In this document: piece by piece, positions 46,576 to 55,103 of the stretch
Position numbering within the stretch: position 1 is the first letter of the stretch
How the letters are laid out: each line of letters starts with the position of its first letter
DNA from: Carnimonas nigrificans ATCC BAA-78
Lineage (GTDB): Bacteria > Pseudomonadota > Gammaproteobacteria > Pseudomonadales > Halomonadaceae
NCBI RefSeq assembly: GCF_000526695.1
Contig: NZ_JAGO01000017.1
Coordinates: 1-64,000 of the forward strand
Direction of reading: 5' to 3'
DNA: 64,000 nt
Made by a program: the position numbers and the translations under genes
The notes under the pieces: generated by a model
Database searches by the model: none
Told to the model about the DNA's origin: nothing
Seen by the model: the letters and a program-made list of their open reading frames with translations, nothing else

Positions 46576-46737
46576 TGCGCAGAACTTCACTGTTGGCGTG
46601 TTTGCAAACGTTGGCTTCTTGATGTCGAAGGGGACCTTGCAGGCCCCCTTCACCCCCGCTGTCGTCAGTCGCGTCAGACCATCCGCTTGCAAAATCGCGC
46701 TGCAAGCGGATGATTCCGCGCCTTTCGCGGTAAGGTG
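46576..46737. repeat. hairpin-rich repeat unit, copy 2
   Basis: Second copy of the 162-bp unit, about 92% identical to copy 1. Its 3' hairpin is a perfect 12-bp stem, CATCCGCTTGCA with TGCAAGCGGATG, around a 9-base loop. The spacers before each copy share AAGGAG but are otherwise different, so the conserved unit has a definable boundary. Confidence 0.75.
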
Positions 46738-46864
46738 TACGGTTGCTATGTTAGTGGCGTTACGCGTATCCAATAACCAAAGCATGATTGCCCATTGAAT
46801 ATATGCGCGGTGCAGAGTGACTGGATAGCGGTACGCCCCCCACGACCCTATAAGGACATTCAGA

Positions 46865-47014
46865 ATGTATCTACTGCTCATCCCCATTGTGCTTCTGGTG
46901 GCTATCTATCTGGGCATGACGACACTGCAGGAGAGAGTACACAAGGAAGAAGCGCAGCAGCACGAGCAGCAGATCAATCACGATGCCGAGCACCGTTCAG
47001 GCGACGATAGCTAA
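46865..47014 (+). CDS. 49-aa single-span membrane peptide, function unknown
   Basis: ATG at 46865 opens a 49-codon frame ending TAA at 47012-47014. Residues 2-18 (YLLLIPIVLLVAIYLGM) form one transmembrane helix; residues 20-49 are hydrophilic and Glu/Gln/His-rich (LQERVHKEEAQQHEQQINHD), likely a short cytosolic helix, ending GDDS. AAGGA lies about ten bases upstream. It lies between the recD repeat region and dusA on the opposite strand to dusA. I do not recognise it. Support comes from the ribosome binding site, sensible amphipathic composition and placement. Confidence 0.6.
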   Translation: MYLLLIPIVLLVAIYLGMTTLQERVHKEEAQQHEQQINHDAEHRSGDDS

Positions 47015-47056
47015 TCGCCGGATGTGAAGCAGTGGATAGTAAAGGCGATATTGTGA

Positions 47057-47101
47057 GCGCTTCTTCTAATGGAAGCGCGAGAGGGGAAAGGTGCCTCTCG
47101 C
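47057..47101. repeat. two adjoining hairpins downstream of the 49-aa gene
   Basis: GCGCTTC/GAAGCGC (47057-47078) and GCGAGAGG/CCTCTCGC (47077-47101) form two perfect stems that share two bases and so may be mutually exclusive. Neither is followed by a T-run on the plus strand. Confidence 0.45.
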
Positions 47102-47198
47102 ATTAGGCGAAACAAGCCGCGGACAAGAGCGCCAGCCCAGCAACTTCGCGCAGAGTTCAGCCTGATCTTTCAATAAAATGCTCCGGAAACTCGCTTCT

Positions 47199-48200
47199 CT
47201 AGCCTGTTACCCACTCAAGCGCGGCGTCGTATACGTCAATGCCCGCATCGGGCAGATGGGCGTGCTGGGAGAGATAGCGGCGGAAGGCGCGGCCACCGTG
47301 CTGACCTGCGCAAAGCCCCAGTATATGGCGGGTAATATGATTGAGCTTAACGCCTTCGGCCAGGCGATGCTCGACATAGGGGCGGAAGGCTTTTAGCGCT
47401 TCGAGCCGGCTCGACACCACGGCGGTGCTGCCGAATAGCTGCTCATCGACAGACGCCAGCAGCCACGGGTCGTGATACGCGGCTCGCCCGAGCATAACGC
47501 CATCAAGGGTATCCAGGTGCGGAAGTGCATCAGCCAGAGTGGTGAGGCCGCCATTAAGCGAGATATGAAGCTCAGGACGGCGTGCCTTCAGGCGCCGCAC
47601 GCGCGCATAGTCGAGGGGCGGTACTTCGCGGTTCTGTTTGGGGGAGAGCCCCGCCAGCCACGCCTTGCGGGCATGCACGATAAAAACGCGGCAGCCACCT
47701 TCATCAGCTACCTGGTCGATAAAGCGATCCAGATCGGCTTCGGTATCCTGGTCATCAATGCCGATCCGACACTTCACCGTGACCGGAATCGAGACAGCAT
47801 CCTGCATCGTCTTGATAGCACGCGCCACCTTTTCAGGCTGAGCCATCAGACATGCGCCGATCTCGTTATTCTGCACCCGATCACTGGGGCAGCCGACATT
47901 GAGATTGACCTCATCGAAGCCCCATTGCTGCGCGATGGCCGCGCATTCCGCCAATTCCCCCGCATCACTGCCGCCCAGTTGCAGCGCCAGTGGGTGCTCC
48001 ACCTCGCTATGGCCTACGAAACGCTCGCGAGGGGTGCCGTGCAGCAGTGCGCCGGTCGTCACCATCTCGGTGTAGAGCAGCGCTTCACGGGTCAGACAGC
48101 GTGCGAACGCTCGGTAATCGCGTGTCGTCCAGTCCATCATCGGGGCCACGGAAAAGCGTCGTGCACGGTCAGTAAGGGATTCTTCTTTAATATCAATCAT
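47199..48200 (-). CDS. dusA: tRNA-dihydrouridine synthase A
   Basis: This 333-aa FMN enzyme makes dihydrouridine at positions 20/20a of tRNA. RRFSVAPMMDWTTRDYRAFA, LNVGCPSDRVQNNEIGACLM with the catalytic Cys, IPVTVKCRIGIDDQD, FIVHARKAWLAGLSPKQNRE and SLNGGLTTLADA are hallmark DusA segments. Length matches E. coli DusA (about 330). The ATG at 48200 is the only in-frame start before the core, yet no Shine-Dalgarno precedes it and the DNA upstream is AT-rich with repeats. This suggests the 5' end was remade by an integration event, dusA being a known integration target. Confidence 0.95.
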   Translation of the reverse strand: MIDIKEESLTDRARRFSVAPMMDWTTRDYRAFARCLTREALLYTEMVTTGALLHGTPRERFVGHSEVEHPLALQLGGSDAGELAECAAIAQQWGFDEVNLNVGCPSDRVQNNEIGACLMAQPEKVARAIKTMQDAVSIPVTVKCRIGIDDQDTEADLDRFIDQVADEGGCRVFIVHARKAWLAGLSPKQNREVPPLDYARVRRLKARRPELHISLNGGLTTLADALPHLDTLDGVMLGRAAYHDPWLLASVDEQLFGSTAVVSSRLEALKAFRPYVEHRLAEGVKLNHITRHILGLCAGQHGGRAFRRYLSQHAHLPDAGIDVYDAALEWVTG

Positions 48201-48236
48201 TTAAAAATATATTATGCTGTCTGAATGAACAGTGTT

Positions 48237-48276
48237 TTTACCGCTGTTTACCGCAAAATACCGCCAAAAATCGCTG
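48237..48276. repeat. iteron-like 10-bp repeats upstream of dusA
   Basis: Successive decamers TTTACCGCTG, TTTACCGCAA, AATACCGCCA and AAAATCGCTG lie head to tail at exactly one helical turn, sharing a TACCGC core that decays in the last unit. Such arrays are typical arm or excisionase sites of tyrosine-recombinase elements. Confidence 0.55.
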
Positions 48277-48308
48277 TTACTGTACCACCAGAGTACCAGG
48301 CAGGTAGA

Positions 48309-48334
48309 CCAGTCTTCTTTCGTGAGAAGGCTGG
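48309..48334. other. hairpin upstream of dusA
   Basis: CCAGTCTTCT pairs with AGAAGGCTGG (one G-T pair) around a TTCGTG loop. No T-run follows on either strand, so a termination role is unlikely. Confidence 0.45.
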
Positions 48335-48509
48335 TACACAGTGGCGACGTGTCAGAGATGCGGGTAGGCGTGGCGGGTGATTATCCGTAAAACAGGGCGC
48401 TTGGTGCAAAGCAAAATCTTCGCTGTGACGGTCAGGCTATAAACAGCAGCGCCAGCCCTCCGTGTTTACTCACGTTTGAACTGGCGCTGAAGTGATGCCA
48501 GAAGGAAGG

Positions 48510-49688
48510 CTAGATAAACAGCCCCGCAATGGTAGCCGACAGCAGGCTGACCAGCATGGCACCGTACAGCAGTTTGAGGCCAACGCGAGCGACTTCGACC
48601 GCCTGCTTATCACTCAGCGCCTTGATGGCGCCAGCAATAATGCCGACCGATGAGAAGTTGGCAAACGAGACCAGGAAGACCGAGGTGATCCCGATACTGC
48701 GTGGGCTTAATTCATTCAGGTTCTGGAGCTGCAACATGGCGACAAATTCGTTGCTGAGCGTTTTGATCGCCATGATGCCTCCCACCTGAATTGCATCGCT
48801 GAATGGAATACCGATCAGCAGCGCGAATGGCGAAAATGCATAGCCTGCCAGATGCTCGAAGGTCATGCCGAAAATCCCGTCGAACAGGCCATTGACCATC
48901 GCGATCAGCGCAACATAGCCCATCACCATGACAGCGACAATCACCGCTATTTTGAAGCCATCCAGCAGATATTCGCCGAGCATATCGAAGAAGTGCTGCT
49001 TGCGCGGATTTTCGAGTTCGAGCAGATCCTCTTCGGGGGCCACCGTGTAGGGGTTGATGATCGAGGCGATCATAAAGCCGCCGAACATGTTGAGCGCTAC
49101 CGCAGTGACCACGTAGCGTGGATCAATAATCTGCATATAGGAGCCAACAATCGACATGGAGACCGTCGAGATGGCAGAGGCATTCAGGGTATAGAGGCGC
49201 TGCGGTGTCAGGTAATCAAGCTGCTTCTTCATTGAAATGAAGACTTCGGACTGGCCCAGAATCAGCGACGCGATGCCGTTGTAGGACTCCAGCTTGCCCA
49301 TGCCGGTAATCTTGCTGAGCAGCCATCCGACAATGCGCATGAACCATTGCAGCACGCTGATGTATTGAAGAATTCCGATCAGTGCCGACACAAAGACGAT
49401 GGGCATCAGCACATTGAAGAAGAAGACGAAGGTGTCTGGCTTGACGATACCGCCGAATACGAAGTTCACGCCGACAGCCGCATAGCTTAAAAGCTTGGCG
49501 AAGGCGCTGGCGAAGCCGCCAATGAACACCGCACCGGCACCGGTATTAAGCAGTGCAAAGGCCAGAACCAGCTGGATGACCAGCATTACGGCCAATGGGC
49601 GAAAACGAATACCGGAGCGATTGCTGGAGACCAGCAGCGCCAGCAGGAAGATAACAAAGACACTCAGCAGAGCGACCAGATAGTGCAT
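48510..49688 (-). CDS. concentrative nucleoside transporter, NupC/CNT family
   Basis: This 392-aa inner-membrane protein takes up nucleosides by proton symport. CNT signatures include ESYNGIASLILGQSEVFISM (the helix-hairpin region that binds nucleoside), SAISTVSMSIVGSYMQII, ALNMFGGFMIASIINPY and SFANFSSVGIIAGAIKAL. Length is close to NupC (400). It lies immediately downstream of cdd on the same strand (56-bp gap), making a cytidine/uridine import-and-deamination pair. Which paralogue (NupC or NupX) it is cannot be said. Confidence 0.92.
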   Translation of the reverse strand: MHYLVALLSVFVIFLLALLVSSNRSGIRFRPLAVMLVIQLVLAFALLNTGAGAVFIGGFASAFAKLLSYAAVGVNFVFGGIVKPDTFVFFFNVLMPIVFVSALIGILQYISVLQWFMRIVGWLLSKITGMGKLESYNGIASLILGQSEVFISMKKQLDYLTPQRLYTLNASAISTVSMSIVGSYMQIIDPRYVVTAVALNMFGGFMIASIINPYTVAPEEDLLELENPRKQHFFDMLGEYLLDGFKIAVIVAVMVMGYVALIAMVNGLFDGIFGMTFEHLAGYAFSPFALLIGIPFSDAIQVGGIMAIKTLSNEFVAMLQLQNLNELSPRSIGITSVFLVSFANFSSVGIIAGAIKALSDKQAVEVARVGLKLLYGAMLVSLLSATIAGLFI

Positions 49689-49744
49689 GAGGGGTTCCCG
49701 GTTCTTGGGTTATATGGCGGCGCTGGCCGCATGGGATAGGCTCA

Positions 49745-50155
49745 TCAAGGTGTCATGTCGCGTGCGGCAAAGGCACCTGGCAGCAGCTCGCTGATGGTGC
49801 ATTCACGCACATCACCGGTCAGATTGGTGAGCAAAATTCTGGTGTCGGCATCGCAGAACTCCGCCAGCACCTGACGGCAGGCACCACACGGTGATACCGG
49901 TTCGCTGGTATCCGCTGCGACCGCGATCGCTGCAAACTGCCGTTGGCCCTGGGCAACCGCACTGAATATCGCGGTGCGCTCTGCACAGTTGCACAGGCCG
50001 TAAGAGGCATTTTCAACGTTACAGCCGCTCACGATATTGCCGGAACGCGTGAGGAGGGCGGCACCTACGGCAAAGGATGAATAAGGGATATAGGCGTGAT
50101 GGCGTGCGTCGATGGCGGCATCGAGCAGCGTTTGAATCTGTTGCTCACTGAGCAT
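49745..50155 (-). CDS. cdd: cytidine deaminase
   Basis: This 136-aa zinc enzyme converts cytidine and deoxycytidine to uridine. The catalytic motif is NCAERTAIFSAV and the zinc cysteines lie in SPCGACRQVLAEF; NVENASYGLC binds the ribose. It is the short, tetrameric type (as in Bacillus) rather than the long E. coli dimeric type (294 aa). It is co-oriented with the nucleoside transporter that follows it, and its product feeds the uracil salvage enzyme Upp encoded at 20410. Confidence 0.95.
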   Translation of the reverse strand: MLSEQQIQTLLDAAIDARHHAYIPYSSFAVGAALLTRSGNIVSGCNVENASYGLCNCAERTAIFSAVAQGQRQFAAIAVAADTSEPVSPCGACRQVLAEFCDADTRILLTNLTGDVRECTISELLPGAFAARDMTP

Positions 50156-50723
50156 GTTGGTTCCTTACGATATGACGTTGCGGTGCAGTTTACCGGCATT
50201 GTCGAGATTCAGCATCCGTCCGGACAAAAACCTTTAGTCGCAGAGCAGAATAGAGTCAGCTCCCATGGCCTTGTCCAGAGTGTAAGCAATATTCGTGCCG
50301 CTCTTCTGGGGCCGAAAGCAAGGGCGCTTTTTCCGGCGTAACGCCTATTGGCAGCAGCAGGCAATAGCCGTAAGAGTTCGCAGGCGAAGCCGATCATGGG
50401 TGCGATGAAACATTCTATTGATCGCTGTTGTCAGAGAAAAGTATGGGCAGGAAGGCAACGGTGGTGGATGCCGAGAAGGTATAAATGGGAGCGCAGTGGT
50501 GCCTTTGATCTGGGCGTGCGTCAGAAGGGTGCAATCAATAGGGTGTGAAGAAATAGGGTGTGAAGAGTGCTGCAACAGATGATGCTGGTAGCAGCATGAA
50601 GAAGGGCAGGGGGTTGTACTGTGAGAGCAGAGCGTGAAGCCGGGAGATTAGGCTGGTGAGAAGATATAAAAAAACGCGCAGCTAAAAAGCCGCGCGTTTT
50701 GCATCATGCCTTGAAGGGCGTGA
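50156..50723. other. gene-poor region upstream of cdd
   Basis: About 570 bp between cdd and the porin gene. I see no credible gene. A small tandem duplication of ATAGGGTGTGAAGA lies near 50538-50567, and the porin terminator is at 50665-50702. Confidence 0.45.
50665..50702 (-). terminator. terminator of the porin gene
   Basis: On the minus strand AAAACGCGCGGC and GCTGCGCGTTTT flank a TTTTTA loop and run into a T7 tract, about 20 bases after the porin stop. Confidence 0.88.
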
Positions 50724-51218
50724 TTAGAACTGCACACCAATGGAAGCTTTGGTGGAGTCGATTTTGAAGTCACTGTTGACCGGAACGCGATCATACTCGA
50801 GACGAGCAAATACGGGCCATTCTTCGAACGGAAGCTGGTATTTAACACCGGCGCCATAAGAAGGAGCCCAGTTGCGAGCGCCTTTGCCGCTAGCGTCAAC
50901 ATAGTTGAAGCCACCGCGAGCGAATACGCTGAAACCAGCGCCAACGGGCAGTTCAGGCAGGACGCTCAGGCCAGTAGTGCGAACACGGTTGCCGTAGTCG
51001 TCATAGCTCAGTTCAGTGGAGAGCCAGGGAGCATATTTGAAGCCGACGAATGCACCGCCGCCCTGCTTGTTGTGGTGTTTGAAGTCACCGCCACCATTGA
51101 AGTTGGTGTTGTTGCCGGAGATACCAGAGTAGATGCCGGTTTCAGCACTGGCAACGTTGATGGCCGCCAGCGAAGTAGCGAGAACTACGGGTGCTGCAAT
51201 AAGAGTGGCAAATTTCAT
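50724..51218 (-). CDS. small outer-membrane beta-barrel protein, OmpA-transmembrane-like
   Basis: This 164-aa protein has a clear signal peptide (MKFATLIAAPVVLATSLAAI, cleavage near ASA-E at about residue 26). The mature part has alternating strands (GAFVGFKYAPWLSTELSYDD, FSVFARGGFNY, AGVKYQLPF, FARLEYDRV) and ends in the C-terminal phenylalanine signature IGVQF used by the BAM machinery. An eight-stranded barrel of OmpA-N/OmpW type fits the size. The start at 51218 has AGGAG upstream; the longer frame to 51362 is rejected. A long AT-rich leader with palindromes precedes it, suggesting tight control. Confidence 0.85.
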   Translation of the reverse strand: MKFATLIAAPVVLATSLAAINVASAETGIYSGISGNNTNFNGGGDFKHHNKQGGGAFVGFKYAPWLSTELSYDDYGNRVRTTGLSVLPELPVGAGFSVFARGGFNYVDASGKGARNWAPSYGAGVKYQLPFEEWPVFARLEYDRVPVNSDFKIDSTKASIGVQF

Positions 51219-51535
51219 GACCTTGCTCCTGTCAAAAAAGTCGTTGCAAGCTTTATGAGTCTGTGTTGCTCGATGCGTTGTCGAACAGTGTTTTTTAATA
51301 TGATCTCTATAGAGGAAAAAATCAAGAAAAATTTTTTCTTGAGGGAACTTTTTCCTAATCACTCACTATAGTACATCATATTCCTTTACAGGGCTCTTTT
51401 ATATAGTTTGAAAACGGTGTTCGCAACCGCTAAGCGCGGAAAATGAAGAAGTTCTGCCTTTTTCCTTTTTTCATTTTACCGCTGCAAAGACGCCCGCACG
51501 CCTTGTTTTCAGGCGTACGGGGCGTCCTGTGGGGG
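51219..51535. promoter_or_regulatory. AT-rich control region of the porin gene with two palindromes
   Basis: About 317 bp. CTCTATAGAG (51305-51314) is a perfect palindrome, and TCAAGAAAAA/TTTTTCTTGA (51322-51342) is a perfect 10-bp inverted repeat around one base. Both lie about 90-125 bp before the porin start. CACTATAGTAC near 51362-51372 may contain a -10 element on the minus strand. The acnB terminator fills the right end. Confidence 0.5.
51489..51526 (-). terminator. terminator after acnB
   Basis: On the minus strand GACGCCCCGTACGCCT pairs with AGGCGTGCGGGCGTC with small mismatches around a GAAAACA loop, ten bases after the acnB stop. The T-run is short (TTT). Confidence 0.65.
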
Positions 51536-54133
51536 TTACGCTTCTTCCAGAGGAATGGTCGCCGCTGCTTTCTGGTATTCGGCGATTTCATGGAAGTTCA
51601 TGTAGCGATAGATATCGCCCGCCATAGCATCGAATTCACCCATGTAGCCCTGGTATTCATCCACGCTGGGCAGACGTCCCAGTACCGCAGAGATCGCTGC
51701 CAGCTCCGCTGAACCAAGGTAGACGTTAGCGCCATCGCCCAGGCGGTTGGGGAAGTTGCGCGTCGAAGTTGAAACCACCGTGGAGTGGGCCTCCACACGC
51801 GCCTGGTTACCCATGCACAGCGAGCAGCCCGGCATCTCCATGCGTGCACCGGCGTGCTCGTAAATGGTGTAGTAACCCTCTTCCTCAAGCTGGTGCTTGT
51901 CCATTTTGGTGGGCGGTGCCAGCCACAAACGGGTTTTCAGCGATCCCGGTGGCTGTTTCTCCAGCAGCTTGCCGGCTGCACGGAAATGCCCAATATTGGT
52001 CATGCACGAACCGATGAATACTTCGTCGATTTTCTCACCGGCCACGTCTGACAGCAGACGCGCATCGTCAGGGTCATTAGGCGCACAGAGAATCGGCTGA
52101 TCCACCTGATCAAGATCGATCTCGATCACTTCTGCATATTCAGCGTCGGCATCGGCACGCATCAGGGTCGGGTTTTCCAGCCACTCTTCCATGCCCTTGA
52201 TACGGCGCTCGATGGTGCGCACGTCGCCGTAACCGTTGCTCAGCATCCATTTCAGCAGCGTAATGTTCGACTTGAGATATTCCGTCACGCTCGCTTCGGA
52301 GAGCGTAATGGTACAGCCTGCGGCACTACGCTCGGCAGAGGCGTCGGAAAGCTCGAAGGCTTGCTCAACGGTGAGATCCTCAAGCCCTTCGATCTCCAGA
52401 ATACGGCCCGAGAACGCATTTTTCTTGCCGGATTTCTCTACCGTCAACAGACCCTGCTGAATGGCGTAGTAGGGAATGGCGTGAACCAGATCGCGCAGGG
52501 TAACGCCAGCACGACGCTTGCCTTTGAAGCGCACCAGAATCGACTCGGGCATATCGAGAGGCATTACGCCGGTAGCAGCGGCGAAGGCCACCAGACCGGA
52601 GCCTGCCGGGAACGAAATGCCCATCGGGAAGCGGGTGTGTGAATCGCCACCGGTGCCTACGGTATCAGGCAGCAGCATGCGGTTAAGCCATGAGTGGATA
52701 ATGCCGTCGCCGGGGCGCAGCGACACGCCGCCGCGATTCATGATGAAGTCGGGCAGAGTGTGCTGCATTTCGACATCAACGGGTTTCGGATAGGCTGCCG
52801 TGTGGCAGAACGACTGCATCACCAGATCGGCCTGGAAGCCGAGGCACGCCAGATCCTTCAGCTCGTCGCGAGTCATCGGCCCGGTAGTGTCCTGAGAGCC
52901 TACCGTGGTCATGCGCGGTTCGCAGTACATGCCAGGGCGAACGCCCTCCATGTGGCAAGCCTTGCCGACCATCTTCTGCGCCAGCGTATAGCCCGCGTTG
53001 GTGCTTTTGGGCTGTTCGGGAGTGGCGAAAACGTCGCTGGGAGGCAGGCCGAGATATTCACGGGCATTGTGGGTCAGGCCACGGCCGATAATCATCGGGA
53101 TACGGCCACCTGCGCGCACTTCGTCGAGCAGCACATGAGTTTTCAGCGAGAAGGTGGAGATCACTTCATCAGAGTCGTGACGAGTGACTTCGCCTTTATA
53201 GGGGTAAACATCAATGATGTCGCCCATCGCCATTTTATCGACATCCATTTCGATTGGCAGGGCGCCGGCATCTTCCATGGTGTTGAAGAAAATGGGAGCG
53301 ATCTTGCCACCGAAGCAGAAGCCGCCGCTGCGTTTGTTCGGCACATTGGGAATGTCGTGGCCGAAAAACCACAGCACGGAGTTGGTAGCAGATTTACGCG
53401 AGGAGCCGGTGCCCACCACGTCACCCACGTAAACCACCGGGAAGCCCTTGCTGCGCACTTCTTCGATCTGCGTCAGCGGGCCTCGCGTGCCAGGCTCGAC
53501 CGGCTCGATACCGTCACGCGGGTTTTTCAGCATGGCATTGGCATGCAGCGGAATATCCGGACGTGACCACGCATCAGGGGCAGGGGAGAGATCATCGGTA
53601 TTGGTCTCGCCCGGCACCTTGAAGACGGTCAGGGTAATCTTCTCGGCCAGTTTGGGTCTATGGGTGAACCACTCGGCTTCCGCCCACGATTCGATGGTGG
53701 CCTGCGCATGCTGGTTGCCATTGCGCGCACGCTCGGCGACATCGTGGAAGGCATCAAACATCAATAGCGTGCGTTTGAGCTGCTCGGAGGCTTCCGCTGC
53801 CAGCGCTTGATCGTCAAGCAGCTCGACCAGAGTGGCGATGTTGTAGCCGCCCTGCATGGTGCCCAGCAGCTTCACGGCATGAATCTTGTCAATCAATGGC
53901 GATTGAGCTTCGCCCTTGGTAATGGCCGCGAGGAATCCTGCCTTGACGTAGGCCGCTTCATCCACCCCTGGGTTAATGCGGTTGGTCAAAAGCTCAAGCA
54001 GGAACTCTTCTTCACCCTTGGGCGGGTTTTTCAAAAGCTCAATCAATTGAGCGGTCATTTCTGCGTCGAGCGCTTTCGGGGGTATACCCTCTTTTGCACG
54101 CTCTTCAACCTGCTGACGATAGGCTTCTAGCAC
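51536..54133 (-). CDS. acnB: aconitate hydratase B
   Basis: This 865-aa [4Fe-4S] enzyme interconverts citrate and isocitrate, and processes 2-methylisocitrate in the methylcitrate cycle. It has the AcnB-specific N-terminal HEAT-like domain (MLEAYRQQVEERAKEGIPP), then domain 4 in the B-type order, with VVYVGDVVGTGSSRKSATNS, and cluster cysteines in IGSCMTNIGHFRAAGKLL and PGCSLCMGNQARV. Length equals E. coli AcnB (865). The GTG start has GAGGAG six bases upstream. It is monocistronic. AcnB is iron-responsive and can bind mRNA when the cluster is lost. Confidence 0.97.
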   Translation of the reverse strand: MLEAYRQQVEERAKEGIPPKALDAEMTAQLIELLKNPPKGEEEFLLELLTNRINPGVDEAAYVKAGFLAAITKGEAQSPLIDKIHAVKLLGTMQGGYNIATLVELLDDQALAAEASEQLKRTLLMFDAFHDVAERARNGNQHAQATIESWAEAEWFTHRPKLAEKITLTVFKVPGETNTDDLSPAPDAWSRPDIPLHANAMLKNPRDGIEPVEPGTRGPLTQIEEVRSKGFPVVYVGDVVGTGSSRKSATNSVLWFFGHDIPNVPNKRSGGFCFGGKIAPIFFNTMEDAGALPIEMDVDKMAMGDIIDVYPYKGEVTRHDSDEVISTFSLKTHVLLDEVRAGGRIPMIIGRGLTHNAREYLGLPPSDVFATPEQPKSTNAGYTLAQKMVGKACHMEGVRPGMYCEPRMTTVGSQDTTGPMTRDELKDLACLGFQADLVMQSFCHTAAYPKPVDVEMQHTLPDFIMNRGGVSLRPGDGIIHSWLNRMLLPDTVGTGGDSHTRFPMGISFPAGSGLVAFAAATGVMPLDMPESILVRFKGKRRAGVTLRDLVHAIPYYAIQQGLLTVEKSGKKNAFSGRILEIEGLEDLTVEQAFELSDASAERSAAGCTITLSEASVTEYLKSNITLLKWMLSNGYGDVRTIERRIKGMEEWLENPTLMRADADAEYAEVIEIDLDQVDQPILCAPNDPDDARLLSDVAGEKIDEVFIGSCMTNIGHFRAAGKLLEKQPPGSLKTRLWLAPPTKMDKHQLEEEGYYTIYEHAGARMEMPGCSLCMGNQARVEAHSTVVSTSTRNFPNRLGDGANVYLGSAELAAISAVLGRLPSVDEYQGYMGEFDAMAGDIYRYMNFHEIAEYQKAAATIPLEEA

Positions 54134-54304
54134 GGTGATCTCCTCGCGGGATAAAAAGTAGCGATATGGTAGCGTTGAATGTCGACAATGTTAAGGCTAA
54201 AGGGATAGCCCTTTCGCCTAAGGCTGCCCATTGTGACACGGCTCACGTATGATTTGCGCAGCGCCGATGCGTGACGATGTGCTGTTATTGAAGAGGAAAA
54301 TGTA

Positions 54305-54946
54305 ATGGAAACGCCTGCTTACCTGACCATGCTGCCGCAGCAGTTGATCGACTTCCTGCCCTGTTTGACGCCGCCTGAATGGGTGGAAGCAGCCCTTGGC
54401 AACGAACGCTTGCTGATGATCGATCATGCGCAGTGTGAGAAGAAGGCCGCTTCCACGGCGATGAACCTGATGTTCCGCTACACTGACCGCACTGAATTGT
54501 TGACAAAGATGTCGCAGTTGGCGCGTGAAGAGCTGCTGCATTTCGAGCAGGTGGTGGAGTTGATGCGTGAACGCGGCATTGCCTACGAGCACCTCAGTGC
54601 GTCTCGCTATGCCGAAGGGCTGCGTGCCCATGTGCGTACCAATGAGCCGGGGCGTTTGATTGATATTCTGATTGTGGGGGGATTGATCGAGGCGCGTTCA
54701 TGCGAACGTTTTGCCGCGCTGATTCCTCATCTCGATGAAGGGCTGGCGAAGTTCTACCGCACGCTGGTGCGTTCGGAAGGGCGTCACTTCGAGGATTACA
54801 TTGCGCTGGCCGAGCAGTACGCCGAAGAGCACGGGCTTGGCAGCATCGCGGAACGTATCGCGTTTTTCTGCGCCCGCGAGCGCGAGTTGATCGAAGGCCC
54901 CGATGATGAATTTCGCTTCCATAGCGGTATTCCGCGCAGCGCCTGA
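54305..54946 (+). CDS. miaE: tRNA-(ms2io6A)-hydroxylase
   Basis: This 213-aa diiron monooxygenase hydroxylates the isopentenyl group of ms2i6A37 in tRNA. Diiron ligands are visible in four helices: DHAQCEKKAAS, AREELLHFEQVVELM, GLIEARSCERFAAL and SEGRHFEDYIALAE. Length is close to Salmonella MiaE (about 270) minus extensions and matches pseudomonad MiaE. E. coli lacks the gene. It is divergent from acnB. Confidence 0.93.
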   Translation: METPAYLTMLPQQLIDFLPCLTPPEWVEAALGNERLLMIDHAQCEKKAASTAMNLMFRYTDRTELLTKMSQLAREELLHFEQVVELMRERGIAYEHLSASRYAEGLRAHVRTNEPGRLIDILIVGGLIEARSCERFAALIPHLDEGLAKFYRTLVRSEGRHFEDYIALAEQYAEEHGLGSIAERIAFFCARERELIEGPDDEFRFHSGIPRSA

Positions 54947-55103
54947 TGAATGCTGCCCGTCAGCGGTTTAATGGAGAGAGATCGTTGTCAGGCGAGCGAC
55001 GATAGGCAAGAAGGCGTCCGCCGGTCATGTGCTGCTTTTCAAGCGCGTGCAGAATCGGCGGACGTCTGGAGATTAGGGCCGGCGGTGGTAATCGAGCCTG
55101 TAG

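Larger units (their letters stand above)
48201..48509. other. dusA 5' flank with iterons and hairpin; possible integration scar
   Basis: About 310 bp between dusA and the nupC-type gene. It holds four 10-bp repeats (48237-48276), a doubled GTACCA (around 48282-48298), a hairpin at 48309-48334 and a short open frame with no start. No intact integrase is present. Confidence 0.45.

Noticed and set aside
46387-46713. 108-aa plus-strand protein spanning both repeat copies
   Set aside because: The frame crosses the unrelated spacer, and the conserved parts are better explained as repeated hairpin DNA; kept only as an alternative in the repeat finding.
52694-53566. 290-aa open frame antisense to acnB
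   Set aside because: Shadow of a well-conserved gene; composition (His/Arg-rich) is typical of antisense frames.
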